Shown here piece by piece: positions 33,799 to 44,726 of a stretch of 64,000 nt of DNA (positions are counted from its first letter, which is position 1; every line of letters begins with the position of its first letter). The position numbers and the translations under genes are program-made. The notes under the pieces were generated by a model. The model had not been told where the DNA came from. It saw only the letters and a list, made by a program, of their open reading frames with translations, and did no database searches. The stretch covers positions 38,399,825 to 38,463,824 of the forward strand of contig OY997591.1 of the NCBI GenBank assembly GCA_963921825.1, written 5' to 3'. This DNA comes from Erodium maritimum (lineage: Eukaryota; Streptophyta; Magnoliopsida; Geraniales; Geraniaceae).

Positions 33799-35396
33799 TG
33801 TTAGTCTTAGTGCCCGTAGTTCAATCCTAAATGTCCAAATGTATATATCATCGTTAGCAATAAAATTAAAGCGGCTTTATATTACTTATGTGTTGGAGTA
33901 ATATATCGATGTGTGCTCTGATCTATGCCCACCATGCGAATAGAACCATAGATCGAGATAGATCACACTCGATGGGTCCCTAGTCAACAAAGCTTCACTA
34001 GAAGCGACTAGTATGAAAGATGGCTCTTTATGGCTTACGTTCTGTTAGTCATTGGAATGGGATTCCGGAGTCTGATCATAGATATCATGTGGGACATGAT
34101 ATTGGACGACCCGCCCTGAATATGTGCCATAGATTAAGTCATGCACATATTCAGTGTTGTAGCTTGTCATGTATTCTTAGACCAAGGAGTCTTTGTGATC
34201 TCTATGTAGTCAACAACTGAGTTTGACCTGAGCCTAACGTTGTCCGTAACAGGGCTTCCATAACGGCCAGGATTGGCTTGGGGACGGGCTACATGAGTGA
34301 CACGAAAGACGGCTAAGGGATTTATCCCTCATACTAAGGTATGGGAAAGATATCGGTTCTCGGCCACTTGATCGAGAGTGACTGGAAGAATAGCATGGCC
34401 ATGCACATGATACTGGGTATCATATCTTCAGTCATCTCACATATCAAGGAACGGTGATTGAGAATAATAAGGATGACGGCTCTATGCCTTATCTCAATCA
34501 GGATATCGGAGATAAAAGGATAATGACAGGGACGACGGAAAGGTTAGAATCGACAGGGTCGATTCGTTATGTAGTGTCAGGCAATACTAAAGTCTCGTTA
34601 GTTGCCACTTAAATAGGATCAAGTAAAATGGGATTTTACGTTGATCTATTGACATGCATAAACCTAAGGGTCACACCGGAGGATGAAACTCATTGACACA
34701 TTTATGGAGAATGGCAAAACGGGAGTTGTCTCGGGACATGACCAAAACTGGGTTTTGGGTCATGTGCCCGTAAGTGAATAGGACTTTACGGATCAAGACA
34801 AGGCTTGGAGTCTTGGGATTGATCGCGTCGGATAATGTTGGACATTTCCGGTATGGAAGGCATGGAGGCGATGAGCGAATCACGGGACCTCGTTGGAAAT
34901 GGCCACGGGCCATGTTCCAAGAGGTGTTGGTGATTCACCACCTAACCCAATCTTGTCTTGCCATACTTTTTCCTATTTACACCTTACTTGACACCATACT
35001 TGTCCCATGCCTTTAGTTGGACAAGTATGGGTTTTGTTATGTTTAAGTCATCTTTTTTCAACATAACAAACACAAGACAAGAATAGGAAACACAACTTCT
35101 CTCTCCCTTCCCTTGCAATTTCGGGTTTGGCTAGTTTCCACATCCATGTTTGTGTTCTTGAGTCCTCAAAGAGAAGAACTACGTGGCTTTGATTCCCATG
35201 TGGATACGTAGGCGTCTTGGAGACTCAAGCCAATCATTCGTTAACCGGTGTTCTTGTTTTGGTAAGAACTAGTGCTGAATTTTTCTCTTGTGAATCCATT
35301 CTTTGTTAGTTGTTTCATGGTTTTAATCGTCTCTTGGTTTTCATTGATTTTCCGCTGCGAGTTGGTTCATCTCCAACCTTACCTCGAGACCCAACA
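33799..35396 (+). repeat. COP-C LTR 4 (1598 bp, 90-bp deletion)
   Basis: It ends GAGACCCAACA against the AGGTG duplication. At 34920-34925 (CCAAGAG to GTGTTGG) it lacks the 90 bp that contain the 14-bp inverted repeat of the other LTRs. Several substitutions also set it apart from LTRs 2 and 3. Confidence 0.92.
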
Positions 35397-35401
35397 AGGT
35401 G
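35397..35401. repeat. Target site duplication of COP-C, right copy (AGGTG)
   Basis: AGGTG after the COP-C terminal CA; pairs with 17263-17267. Confidence 0.92.
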
Positions 35402-36631
35402 GTGAATCACCAACACCTTAATCCTTGTCTTGCTTACTTAGTACTAATTAATCAAGACTTGATTAATTAGTTCCATGGGCCTTGGTTGCATGGGACTTTC
35501 ATGGGTTTCTGGGAATATGGCCCGTGGCCATTTCCAACGAGGTCCCGTGATTCGCTCATCGCATCCAAGCCTTCCATACCGGAAATGTCCAACATTATCC
35601 GACGCGATCAATCCCAAGACTCCAAGCCTTGTCTCGATCCGTAAAGTCCTATTCACTTACGGGCACATGACCCAAAACCCAGTTTTGGTCATGTCCCGAG
35701 ACAACTCCCTTTTGGCCATTCTCCATAAATGTGTCAATGAGTTTCATCCTCCGGAGTGACCCTTAGGTTTATGCATGTCAATAGATCAACGTAAAATCCC
35801 ATTTTACTTGATCCTATTTAAGTGGCAACTAACGAGACTTTAGTATTGCCTGACACTACATAGCGAATCGACCCTGTCGATTCTAACCTTTCCGTCGTCC
35901 CTGTCATTATCCTTTTATCTCCGATATCCTGATTGAGATAAGGCATAGAGCCGTCATCCTTATTATTCTCAATCACCGTTCCTTGATATGTGAGGTGACT
36001 GAAGATATGATACCCAGTATCATGTGCATGGCCATGCTATTCTTCCAGTCACTCTCGATCAAGCGCCCGAGAACCGATATCTTTCCCATACCTTAGTATG
36101 AGGGATAAATCCCTTAGCCGTCTTTCGTGTCACTCATGTAGCCCGTCCCCAAGCCAATCCTGGCCGTTATGGAAGCCCTGTTACGGACAACGTTAGGCTC
36201 AGGTCAAACTCAGTTGTTGACTACATAGCGATCACAAATACTCCTTGGTCTAAGGATACATGACAAGCTACGACACTGAATATGTTCATGACTTAATCTA
36301 TGGCACATATTCAGGGCGGGTCGTCCAATATCATGTCCCACATGATATCTATGATCAGACTCCGGAATCCCATTCCAATGACTAACAGAACGTAAGCCAT
36401 AAAGAGCCATCTTTCATACTAGTCGCTTCTAGTGAAGCTTTGTTGACTAGGGACCCATCGAGTGTGATCTATCTCGATCTATGGTTCTATTCGCATGGTG
36501 GGCATAGATCAGAGCACACATCGATATATTACTCCAACACATAAATAATATAAAGCCGCTTTAATTTTATTGCTAACGATGATATATACATTTGGACATT
36601 TAGGATTGAACTATGGGCACTAAGACTAACA
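35402..36631 (-). repeat. COP-B 5' LTR, outer piece (1230 bp)
   Basis: Continues the COP-B LTR exactly where 17267 leaves off, matches 10503-11732 of the other LTR, and ends CTAAGACTAACA before the GAGAG duplication. Confidence 0.93.
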
Positions 36632-36636
36632 GAGAG
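36632..36636. repeat. Target site duplication of COP-B, right copy (GAGAG)
   Basis: Pairs with 10040-10044. Confidence 0.9.
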
Positions 36637-37440
36637 GTCGGCGCCGTCTGTCAGCATAGTTCCTGCCGAATCTGCGCGGTCTTCAACCGCTCACGCTTCG
36701 GCACGACCGACTCAGCTGCCTCTCGGTCCAGTTCTAGACCCAGTAAACCTTCATTCCTCACTTCCGCCCCGCACACGGGCGACCGACACGGCCTACCATA
36801 CAACGCTCCGAACGGTGCCATCCTGATACTAACCTGAAAGCTGTTGTTGTAGGCGAACTCGGCTAACCGCTCACGAAATCCATCGTGACGTGCCCCCAGT
36901 TCCACTGTGCAACCGGCAGTGGCTGCAATAACCCAGCGGGACGCTGATGCTCGGCTCTCGTCTGCTGACAAGTGAGGCACCACGATACCAACTCTGCAAC
37001 CGCTCTCCGCATCCCGCTCCACTAGATCTGTCATCGGATGTCGCGCTCCTCTTAGTGCTACCCATGTGCACTGTTAGACGCGAATAATCCGACTCTCGCA
37101 GCTCGTCGCCTCCACCGTTCTCGGTACGAAAAACCTCCGCGTTACCATAACTCCCAATTAGTACGACGATCCCAGCCCTCGGCGTCAACACCGCCGGCAT
37201 CTCTCTCCCGGATCTCTATGGTCTCGACATCCACTGACCGTGCTTCTATCCCCCGGCCAAGCAGTGAGGGCTGGGCCACCCATGAGCACATGGCCACGCC
37301 ACCAGTGACCTCCTCTAGTTCAAGCCCGAACGTGCCCATTTCCCCCATCATGTCCCATTCTCAGACTGATATGTTAGCAAGGCCCATAACCGACTTTCTA
37401 CTCAGGGTGTCGCCGACCACATTCGCCTTACCCGGATGGT
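36632..37440 (-). pseudogene. GYP-1 integrase remnant, catalytic core deleted
   Basis: On the minus strand, pieces of a gypsy integrase are readable: the linker LELEEVTGGVAMCSWVAQPSL (37351-37142), the H2C2 zinc region in shifted frames near 36900-37080 and [26 protein letters not shown] near 36770-36860, then [11 protein letters not shown]. In GYP-2 about 120 residues with the D,D-35-E core lie between the GLLQPLP segment and LAEFAYNNS. Here most of that is missing, so the element could not integrate by itself. Confidence 0.83.
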
Positions 37441-37950
37441 AGAGTAGCTCAAGTCGTACTCCTCAAGTAGTTCCATCCATAGCCGCTGGCGCATGTTCAG
37501 TTCTCGTTGGGAAAAGATGTACTTAAGGCTCTTATGATCCGAGAACACCTGAAATCGCTAGCCATACAGATAATACCTCCAACCTTTCAGCGCGAACACT
37601 ACCGCTGCTAATTTTAAGTCATGGGTATGATAGTTGCGCTCGTGTGTCTTCGACTGCCTTGAGCCACAAGCAACGAGTCTACCCAACCACTTCAGCACCC
37701 AGCCCAGTTCTTCCCCGGACGTGTCACAATAGATCTCACACTCGATCCCGCGCTCTGGCACTATCAACACTAGAGCGGTAGTCATACGAGCCTTCAGCTC
37801 CGTGAACGCATGTTCACAATCCTCTGTCCACACAAACCCGACTCCCTTGCGTGTCAAAAGAGTCTTAGGCGCGGCTAGACGCGCAAAATCCTGGACTAAC
37901 CGTCGATAATATCCTGCCAGCCCCAAGAAGCTGCGAATCTCGAAGACGCA
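37441..37950 (-). pseudogene. GYP-1 RNase H remnant
   Basis: The frame 37926-37558 gives [54 protein letters not shown] and [22 protein letters not shown], the end of RT and the Ty3/gypsy RNase H. Some residues differ from the usual motif: DLKLAAVV where DLELAAVV is typical, so a conserved Glu is Lys. It breaks after YLYG near 37560. Order and spacing match GYP-2. Confidence 0.83.
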
Positions 37951-38800
37951 CGAGGGCCGCGCCTACTTCAAAACTGCGTCGATCTTCGCCGGATCGACCA
38001 AATTATCGTCACGGGACACAACGTGACCGAGGTATCCCACCTCAGCGAGCCAAAACTCGCACTTCTCCAGGTTGGCGTATGACTGATGTGTGCGCAACAG
38101 GGTCAGAACATCTCTCAAATGTTCCTCATGCGCCGCCTCGTTCTGCGAGTAGATCAGGATATCGTCCACAAACCCCACCACAAATTGATCTAAGAATGGC
38201 CGGAATATAATGTTCATCGGATTCATGAACGTTGCAGGTGCGTTCGCCAGTCCAAAAGGCATCACCAAGAACTCGTAATGCCCATAGCATGTCCGAAACG
38301 CAGTCTTTGCGACGTCCCCCTCTCAAACTCGCAACTGGTAATATCCGGACCGCAGATCGATCTTCGAGAAACATGTCGACCCTCTCAACTGGTCGAACAA
38401 ATCGTCAGTCCTCGACATCGGGTATCGGTTCTTCACCGTAACCCGGTTCAGCTTCCGGTAGTCGATGCACATCCGAAGCTCTCCACTCTTCTTCTTCACG
38501 AAGAGTGCTGGCGCTCCCCACGGCGATGTGCTCGGCCGGATAAACCCCTTCTCCCGAAGTTCCTCGAGCTGGCGCTTCAGCTCGGTCAACTCGGCTGGTG
38601 CGAACCTGTAAGGCGCCATCGATATAGCTGCCGTTCCCGGCACCAGGTCAATCCCGAACTCCACCTCACAAACTGGTGGCAACCCCTCAACTCCTCAGGG
38701 AAGACCTCGGGGAACTCACACGCCACTCGTGGTAACTCTCGGCTCTGCACAACCGATACTTCCTTTACTGCAGACAAGCCAACAGGAGAACTCCGCTCCT
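37951..38800 (-). pseudogene. GYP-1 reverse transcriptase remnant
   Basis: Two main frames: 38682-38323 ([70 protein letters not shown]) and 38268-37963 ([47 protein letters not shown]). The catalytic FVDD is intact. A frameshift near 38300 separates them. Relative to GYP-2 it keeps the canonical MPFGL motif. A 407-codon open frame on the plus strand over this region is only its shadow. Confidence 0.88.
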
Positions 38801-38999
38801 ACTGCCCAGAATACACGAACCTTTCGTGTTGCCCGTTGACATCGTCACTCGTCGCCAGTAAAAATCGATATTGGCTCGGCACTTCACCGACCAATCCTTT
38901 CTCAGGATCACGTCAAAGGCTGTCATTTCATAAGTATCCTTCCCACAGATACACGCGCAAGCTCAGTCGCTGCCGAACCTCACGGAACCTCGCAGTCTC

Positions 39000-39353
39000 T
39001 CTAAGACCTCGCTCTACCGTCGTCGAGCCTATCAACTCCAAACGTACCCGAATCCTCGGGGTGAGGACTCGATCCAGCATCAGGGCTCTTGAGCCCTCTC
39101 TCGAACTCCTGTATCAGTTCGCTTCTCTAACTTCGCAGGCACGACAGACCCTAGTCAACACCACAACACCCCCAACCGGCGTGTCCAGACGCCGGGGTGT
39201 ACTCAACGGCTCTAAACTCAGCCCCAACATCCCAGCACAACTCGACGAAGCACACGAGGGTGACGCCCCAGTATCCAATAAAACTGACGCCCAAATCAGA
39301 GACCGAACAACCACTCCATTAGTCACTCCGGTAAGGTCTAGTGCAACCCCCAC
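39000..39353 (-). pseudogene. GYP-1 protease remnant
   Basis: The minus-strand frame 39353-39114 includes VLLDTGASPSCASSSCAGMLGL and TPVGGVVVLTRVCRACEVR, the aspartic protease of Ty3/gypsy elements with an intact DTGAS active site. No gag is found upstream (39354-40720), so gag has been lost from this element. Confidence 0.78.
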
Positions 39354-39686
39354 ACAGGTCCTCTATGCATTTACTTATAACTTCCCGCAACCAAACCAGT
39401 ATTCGCTACTGGTCCCTTGCGGGAAAAGTAGTAAAGGGGATGAGCGTTCTGCTCACCTCCACGGACACTCGTTCGATTATGGCATACTAGTAAAGCACTA
39501 ACGACTTACACATCTAATCAGGGAAAACCACTACCTCAAAACCTGATACCAAAACGTCACACTGCTCAGGCCATTAATACCTCAAATACTCTCTTACGTA
39601 AGGGAAACCTCGAAACGGGGATTATGTTCTCAATTCAGCGAATCACTATTGCTCACAACCTCAATACCCCAACTACCCGATCACAT

Positions 39687-39791
39687 AGGAAACCTCAAAT
39701 AACCCACTCACGTGAAGGAAACCTCAAACCACCCGTTCATGCGAGGGAACCCTCGAATAACCCACTCACGTGAAGGAAACCTCAAATGAGC
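39687..39791. repeat. 29-bp tandem repeat, about 3.6 units
   Basis: Units start at 39687, 39716, 39745 and 39774, each with an AGGAAACCTCAAATAACCC-type core and a CACGTGA end. Confidence 0.85.
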
Positions 39792-40216
39792 CGCACGAAC
39801 GTGCACCAAGTCACGTAACAGCAACACTAACCACACTACGAAACCAAAATTTTTGAAAGCAGCTGACTGAACCAGGCCGGCAAGCCAGCCGGACCGTGCT
39901 GCAGTCCGGGGCGGCAAGCCATCCGGTCCGTTCTGTCGTCCGGGCCGGTAAGCCACCCGGTTCATTTCACCTTCCGCGCCAAAACAGTGGCCCCGACCAC
40001 GTCTCCTAACGGGCCGGTCCATGGCCCGTCCCGTAGCTGCAACGACTTCGCACTTAACACACCGTCACGTCTACCCTAGGGCACTCGCATCCTACCCTTC
40101 TCTTAGCGACCCGCACACTTGTGCGTCGCAGACATTCGACCACCAAACTAACAACACACGTACAACAATTTAAAGACCAAACACAAGTCACCCAACCTCA
40201 ATCACAAGCCGACAAG

Positions 40217-40370
40217 GCCAACCAAAACCAAAACACGCCAACCGGGCCAACCAAAATCAAAACGCACCCAACAGACCAACCAAAATCAAAACGCACCCAC
40301 CGGACCAACCAAAATCACAACGCACCCACCGGACCAACCACCTTACACACACGCCCACAGGGCCAACCAA
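40217..40370. repeat. 29-bp tandem repeat, about 5 units
   Basis: Units start at 40217, 40246, 40275, 40304 and 40333, each built on CCAACCAAAATCAAAACGC; different in sequence from the other 29-bp repeat of this leader. Confidence 0.85.
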
Positions 40371-40720
40371 ATTTAAAACTTTTCTCCCTTTCATAATAAA
40401 ACCTCATTATTTGACATCACGTGGCTACAACCCGGTCCAGGCGTCCCCGAACTACGTTGTACCGACTTGATATCAGCATCGTCACGTTCGACTACAGGAG
40501 CGCTCCTGAGTCGCCCCCCACAGCTTAAAAACGTTCACGCAGCAACAAATAATTAGCATGCCAGTAACAAAATACTGCACATACCCACAATTACAAACAG
40601 GACTCAAGACACCACGGGTCTACACCCAGTTTCTAACTTGCGCAACCACGCACGACGGGACTTTCACCGACTCGACTCTCCCAACCTAATTGACGTACAT
40701 TCCGAGTTGTGAAACCTCGA

Positions 40721-40732
40721 GCTCTGATACCA
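40721..40732 (-). other. GYP-1 primer binding site
   Basis: GCTCTGATACCA on the plus strand is TGGTATCAGAGC on the element strand, three bases from the LTR end; initiator tRNA-Met type. Confidence 0.87.
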
Positions 40733-41603
40733 AGATTTCACGCCCCAAATTCAGTAGAACCGAACCCGGAACGCGAACGTTTAAAACAATAAAACACTTT
40801 TAGACATTTTAAATAAATCATTTTAAAACCACCATTTTCTTAAACAAAATCATTATTTACAACTCAAAAGTACGTCCCAACAAGTGGACAAAATACAAGG
40901 TATACGTCGCTAGACTCAAAAGTAAACCCGGACTCCCGCTCCTAGCTATTCAAGCTTCGGAAGCTCACCTAGCCCATCCTGCGACTAGTACATGTAGGAA
41001 AAGCAGCTAGGGGTGAGCGTTCGCTCACCACCACGGATAACAGACTAACTACGACATACTTAGCAGACAATGCCGGTAACACCAACAACAACCCAAAACC
41101 GGGGACTACCATCCCCAAACTCAAGTAACCCGACTGACTCACAAACTGTTACTTTCCTCAACAGACTCAACACTCGGACACGTGATGTAGACCCGACACA
41201 ACGATTGACGACTTCCTCCAAAGACAAGACAGATAACCACGCATCACCCAAGATCACTAAGGATCGCACACCAAACAAGATCACAAAGGATCGCACTCCA
41301 ACTGCTCAGTAACTCCCACGCCCTTTACCGATCCTTGTCAGGCCAGGCGGTCGACCTGTTGCTCTTTTCCCTACACAAAGTTGGATCAAGCTGTCGACCT
41401 GTCACCCCATTCCACGCACGTGCAGCCAGGACCCCTTTCCTCACGGGCGGCCCCCCTACCCCGTCTGAACATGCAGACGCGTGCGATCACAGGACCCCCC
41501 GATTCATGAAGCGGGCCCCCAACCTCAGGTAACCACAATCACAATCACAACCAAAGTCCAACAAACAACAACAACGCCAGTTTGACACTCCACATGAACT
41601 CAT

Positions 41604-41965
41604 GGCCACCCAAGACACCAACGGTAAAACACGGGTTCAACAACCCCACGGGCACTCAAGGCCACCCAAAACACCAACGGTAGAACACGGGTTCAACAAC
41701 CCCACGAGCACTCAAGGCCACCCAAGACACCAAAAGTAAAGACACGGGTTCAACAACCCCACGAGCACTCATGGCCACCCAGAACACCAACAGTAAAGAC
41801 ACATGTTCAACAACCCCACGGGCACTCATGTCCACCCAAGACACCAACAGTAAACACACGGGCTCTCATGGCCACCCAAGACACAGCAGTAAAATACGGG
41901 CTCTCATGGCCACCCAAGATACGAACATTAAAGTACGGGCTCTCATGGCCACCCAAGACTCCAAT
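41604..41965. repeat. Minisatellite in GYP-1 5' LTR, 8 units
   Basis: GGCCACCCA cores at 41604, 41660, 41716, 41773, 41830 (mutated), 41870, 41908 and 41947: spacing 56, 56, 57, 57, 40, 38 and 39 bp. Two more units than the other LTR. Confidence 0.9.
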
Positions 41966-42839
41966 TAAACAATCAACTTCCGGGCATAACCAAATGCCTC
42001 TAGTAATTCTAATATCGAAAGTTCACTACTCCTACGACACTACTAAGTGTCACATGCATTTCTATTGTTCGATACGTTCCCGTATCATATGACACCACCC
42101 GTTTTCGCCTGCCTTTCTAATATTCGATAAACCTACTTAACCCACGACACCGAAGTGTCACATGCATTTCTACTGTTAACTTTCCCTAGTCAGGGCCGAG
42201 ATCCGGCTACTTTTCCCTACCTCGTATGCTTTCTCCAAAAGCGCACAAACAAGCTCCGGCGTTATCCCGATCACTCGCCTAGCTTTCCCTTTCCTCTGTC
42301 TGCGGCACGATCTAATAAGAACACAATTTTAAATACTTTTAAGCTTGCAGGCATAAACTGAATTTTAATAAACTTGACGCCCAAAAGTAACCCTGACAAT
42401 GTCGATCACTCCCAAACTTTCCAATTACTCGACATTGTCGATAATGGACCCGGAAAATCCCGATTCGCCCGACATGGCGAATCTGCCCGGGTTTTGAAAA
42501 CGCCATTCCGGGGCTCCGAAAATTCCCGTTTTCGTTTCTACGGTCTTAGAATAATTCAAGGGTTCCTATGCATTCGACGGAATAGAATTCCGACTTTCGA
42601 GTAATTTAATTCGCGTTTCAAGTTTCTAAACCCGTCAATTAAGACTTTCACAATTTAATTCCAAATTTCGATCCGGGTGTGGATTAATTATTTGGGGAAC
42701 GTTCTAAACCACCCGAACACGAAACCCGAACACCCGAGCATGTGGGCCCCACCCGACCCCCTTTGGCCGTGGGTGGCTAGGGCCGGTTTGGGGCCGGTCC
42801 ACCAAGGTAGTGGCTGGTCCTAACTCCGGCCAGCCACCC

Positions 42840-42846
42840 TATAAAA
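42840..42846 (+). promoter_or_regulatory. TATA-like box antisense to GYP-1 (5' LTR copy)
   Basis: TATAAAA in the same GC-rich setting as 8722-8728. Motif evidence only. Confidence 0.3.
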
Positions 42847-43746
42847 CCGGCCAGCCACCATACACGGTGGCCGGAGCTCCCCCGAGCCTCTGGTCACCGG
42901 AAAACGTTCATCTTTTCGCTCCAAAACACCTCCAACAAACCGCACACCTCAACTCATCCATATTCAACCCATTTCAATCCAAACCCTAACTTTTAAATTT
43001 AACAAAACGAGAATCGGTTAGGTGCTCACCGTAGAGAACGTCGATGTGAGCTCGATTCTTTTATCTTTGAGACGATCCACCGGTTTGATCGACGGGAAAA
43101 GCCAAAACTTCCAACACCTCCTTCTCTTTTCTCTTCTTCTTCTAACTCCCCTTTCTCTCTCCAAAACTCCATTTTTTACAAGTATGGCCGACCATCACCA
43201 TGCCTCTCATCTTTGTATTTTTTCAAAAGCCCACACCTTTTCATAATTACAAAACTAACACCACCTTTCCATCTTTTGTTATTTCCAATAAACCTAACAC
43301 CACCACATTGGTGACATGTGGCAAGTGGGTCCCACACCTTTTGGAAAATATCTTCTAGATATTTTCCAATCATATTCGCGAAATTCGGACGTTTCGGTCC
43401 CCGAACGGGCACTTTTTCCAAGAAATTACGAAACTTCACGGGCTTCAAGGAAACGGCTCAACTAAGACCGCTGTAACGACGGCTAAGCTTTTTGGATTTA
43501 AAATGGTCCTCGAATGGACCAAAACGTCGCTCGGTTGACTTTTCCAGCGACAAGTCAACATTTCCCAAATTGGTCAGAAAGTTGCCCTAAGTCCCCTGGA
43601 ACTCACTTTGGTCGATATCGGGGTCAACTTAAGTCCGGTATGACCCTCGGGGTCAAATTTAGGTTCATTTAAGTGTCTGGTTAAAAAATTTAAATTTTCC
43701 TGTTTTTCGCAGATTTGACTAGCGTTGATCGGGAGTGGTTATTACA

Positions 43747-43751
43747 TCTTA
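43747..43751. repeat. Target site duplication of GYP-1, right copy (TCTTA)
   Basis: Pairs with 6673-6677. Confidence 0.9.
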
Positions 43752-44726
43752 TACTAGCATGTTTAATTAATGATGATGGTAACACTTGTGAACTGACGTA
43801 GGATTATGCTACTGAGATGGTCAATCTCTTTCAGTCATGCCCTCCAAGAAAGAGGGATAGACCCCACACCCGCCTCACCTTAGAGGCGAGGCAAGGGCCT
43901 GTGCTAAAACCTTTTGTTGAACAAGCCTCGGAGCTTGAATTAAAACCCCTCGCATATAATTTAAAATACATGTTTTTAAATGAAGACAATACTTTTCCTG
44001 TAATAATTTCTTCTGAATTCTCTTCGCTACAAGAGTAAAAGCTGATGAGGGTGCTCAAGGAACATAAACGGGAATTTGGATAGACAGTAGTTAACATTAG
44101 AGGAATTATACTGTCAACATGTATGCACAAGATTTTAATGGAGGATGACTACAAGCCAAATGTGCAACAACAAAGAAGGCTAAACTCATTAATGCAAGAC
44201 GCAGTAAAAAAGGAAATTATAAAGCTATTGGACGCAGGTATTATCTATCCCATTTCTGATAGTGCTTAGGTTAGTCCTATTCAATGTCTACCTAAAAAAG
44301 ATGGGATGATGGTAGTAACAAATGTTAAGAATGAATTAATTCTTACTAGAACTGTTATAGGCTGGAGAGTATGCATAGACTACAGGAAGTTAAATGATGC
44401 CACCCGAAAAAGTCCATTTCTCCCTTACCTTTTATTGATCAAATGTTAGTAAAATTATCTGGTCATGAATAATACTACTCCCGAAGATCAAGAGAAAACA
44501 ACTTTAACTTTCCCATATGGAACATTTGCATATAGGAGAATGCCTTTTGGTTTATGTAATGTGCATGCTACATTTCAAAGATGCATGACAACTATTTTTC
44601 ATGACATGATTGGTGATTACTTGGAGGTATTTATGGATGACTTTTCTATGTTTGGTTCTTCGTTTGATAGTTGTTTGAATAATCTACATAAAGTATTGAC
44701 AAGATGTGAAGAAACAAATCTTGTTT
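43752..44726 (+). pseudogene. Athila-like (ATH) linker and reverse transcriptase fragment
   Basis: It resumes the ATH element after GYP-1. Blocks in order: EASELELKPLAYNLKYMFL near 43925-43980, DDYKPNVQQQRRLN, IKLLDAGIIYPISDSA near 44222-44266, [35 protein letters not shown] near 44361-44410, PYGTFAYRRMPFGLCN, YLEVFMDDFSMFGSSFDSCL and RCEETNLVL. The catalytic FMDD is kept, but stops and shifts break the chain (for example the TAG near 44268, where Trp is usual). GYP-2 cuts it directly after RCEETNLVL, and no continuation is found to the right. Confidence 0.9.

Larger units (their letters stand above)
17268..35396 (+). mobile_element. COP-C: tandem Ty1/copia array (LTR fragment plus three LTRs and 2.5 internal regions)
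   Basis: It is bounded by AGGTG duplications. Order: LTR fragment 17268-17910, internal fragment to 20253, LTR 20254-21941, internal to 27025, LTR 27026-28713, internal to 33798, LTR 33799-35396. The repeat unit is 6772 bp. Bases 17937-26630 and 24709-33402 agree with no difference seen; differences appear at both edges (17936/24708 and 26631/33403). The last LTR lacks 90 bp. This fits one inserted element expanded by unequal recombination, although an assembly duplication must be excluded. Confidence 0.9.
10045..36631 (-). mobile_element. COP-B: Ty1/copia element, minus strand, carrying COP-C inside its 5' LTR
   Basis: Complete insertion in the GYP-1 pol region: 3' LTR 10045-11732, internal region 11733-16809, and 5' LTR in two pieces (16810-17267 and 35402-36631) separated by COP-C. 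Each LTR totals 1688 bp. The two LTRs differ at roughly nine sites by eye (about 0.5 percent), so the insertion is fairly young. All proteins are broken, with the lesions shared by COP-C and COP-E. Confidence 0.94.
39354..40720 (-). other. GYP-1 leader region without gag
   Basis: About 1.4 kb between the primer site and the protease remnant. I see no gag domain or zinc knuckle. It holds two minisatellites (39687-39791 and 40217-40370); open frames here simply follow the repeats. Confidence 0.6.
6678..43746 (-). mobile_element. GYP-1: Ty3/gypsy element, complete ends, split by the copia nest
   Basis: Both LTRs (6678-9631 and 40736-43746), polypurine tract, primer site and 5-bp target duplication are present, so this is one insertion into ATH. 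On the minus strand the order is LTR, primer site, leader, protease, RT, RNase H, integrase, chromodomain-like tail, LTR. No gag is found, and the integrase catalytic core is missing. COP-B interrupts it between 10044 and 36632; on removing COP-B the protein frame runs straight across (ADRRRRPLE into SAVGDHV). Without the nest it is about 10.5 kb. Confidence 0.93.
40736..43746 (-). repeat. GYP-1 5' LTR
   Basis: About 3011 bp, matching 6678-9631. The TG end is mutated to TT. It holds a longer version of the minisatellite and the antisense TATA-like motif at 42840-42846. Confidence 0.92.

Noticed and set aside
38278..39501. A 407-codon open frame on the plus strand
   Set aside because: It lies opposite the GYP-1 protease and reverse transcriptase, whose blocks are clear on the minus strand. 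Its own translation is rich in Arg, Ser and Pro with no recognisable domain.
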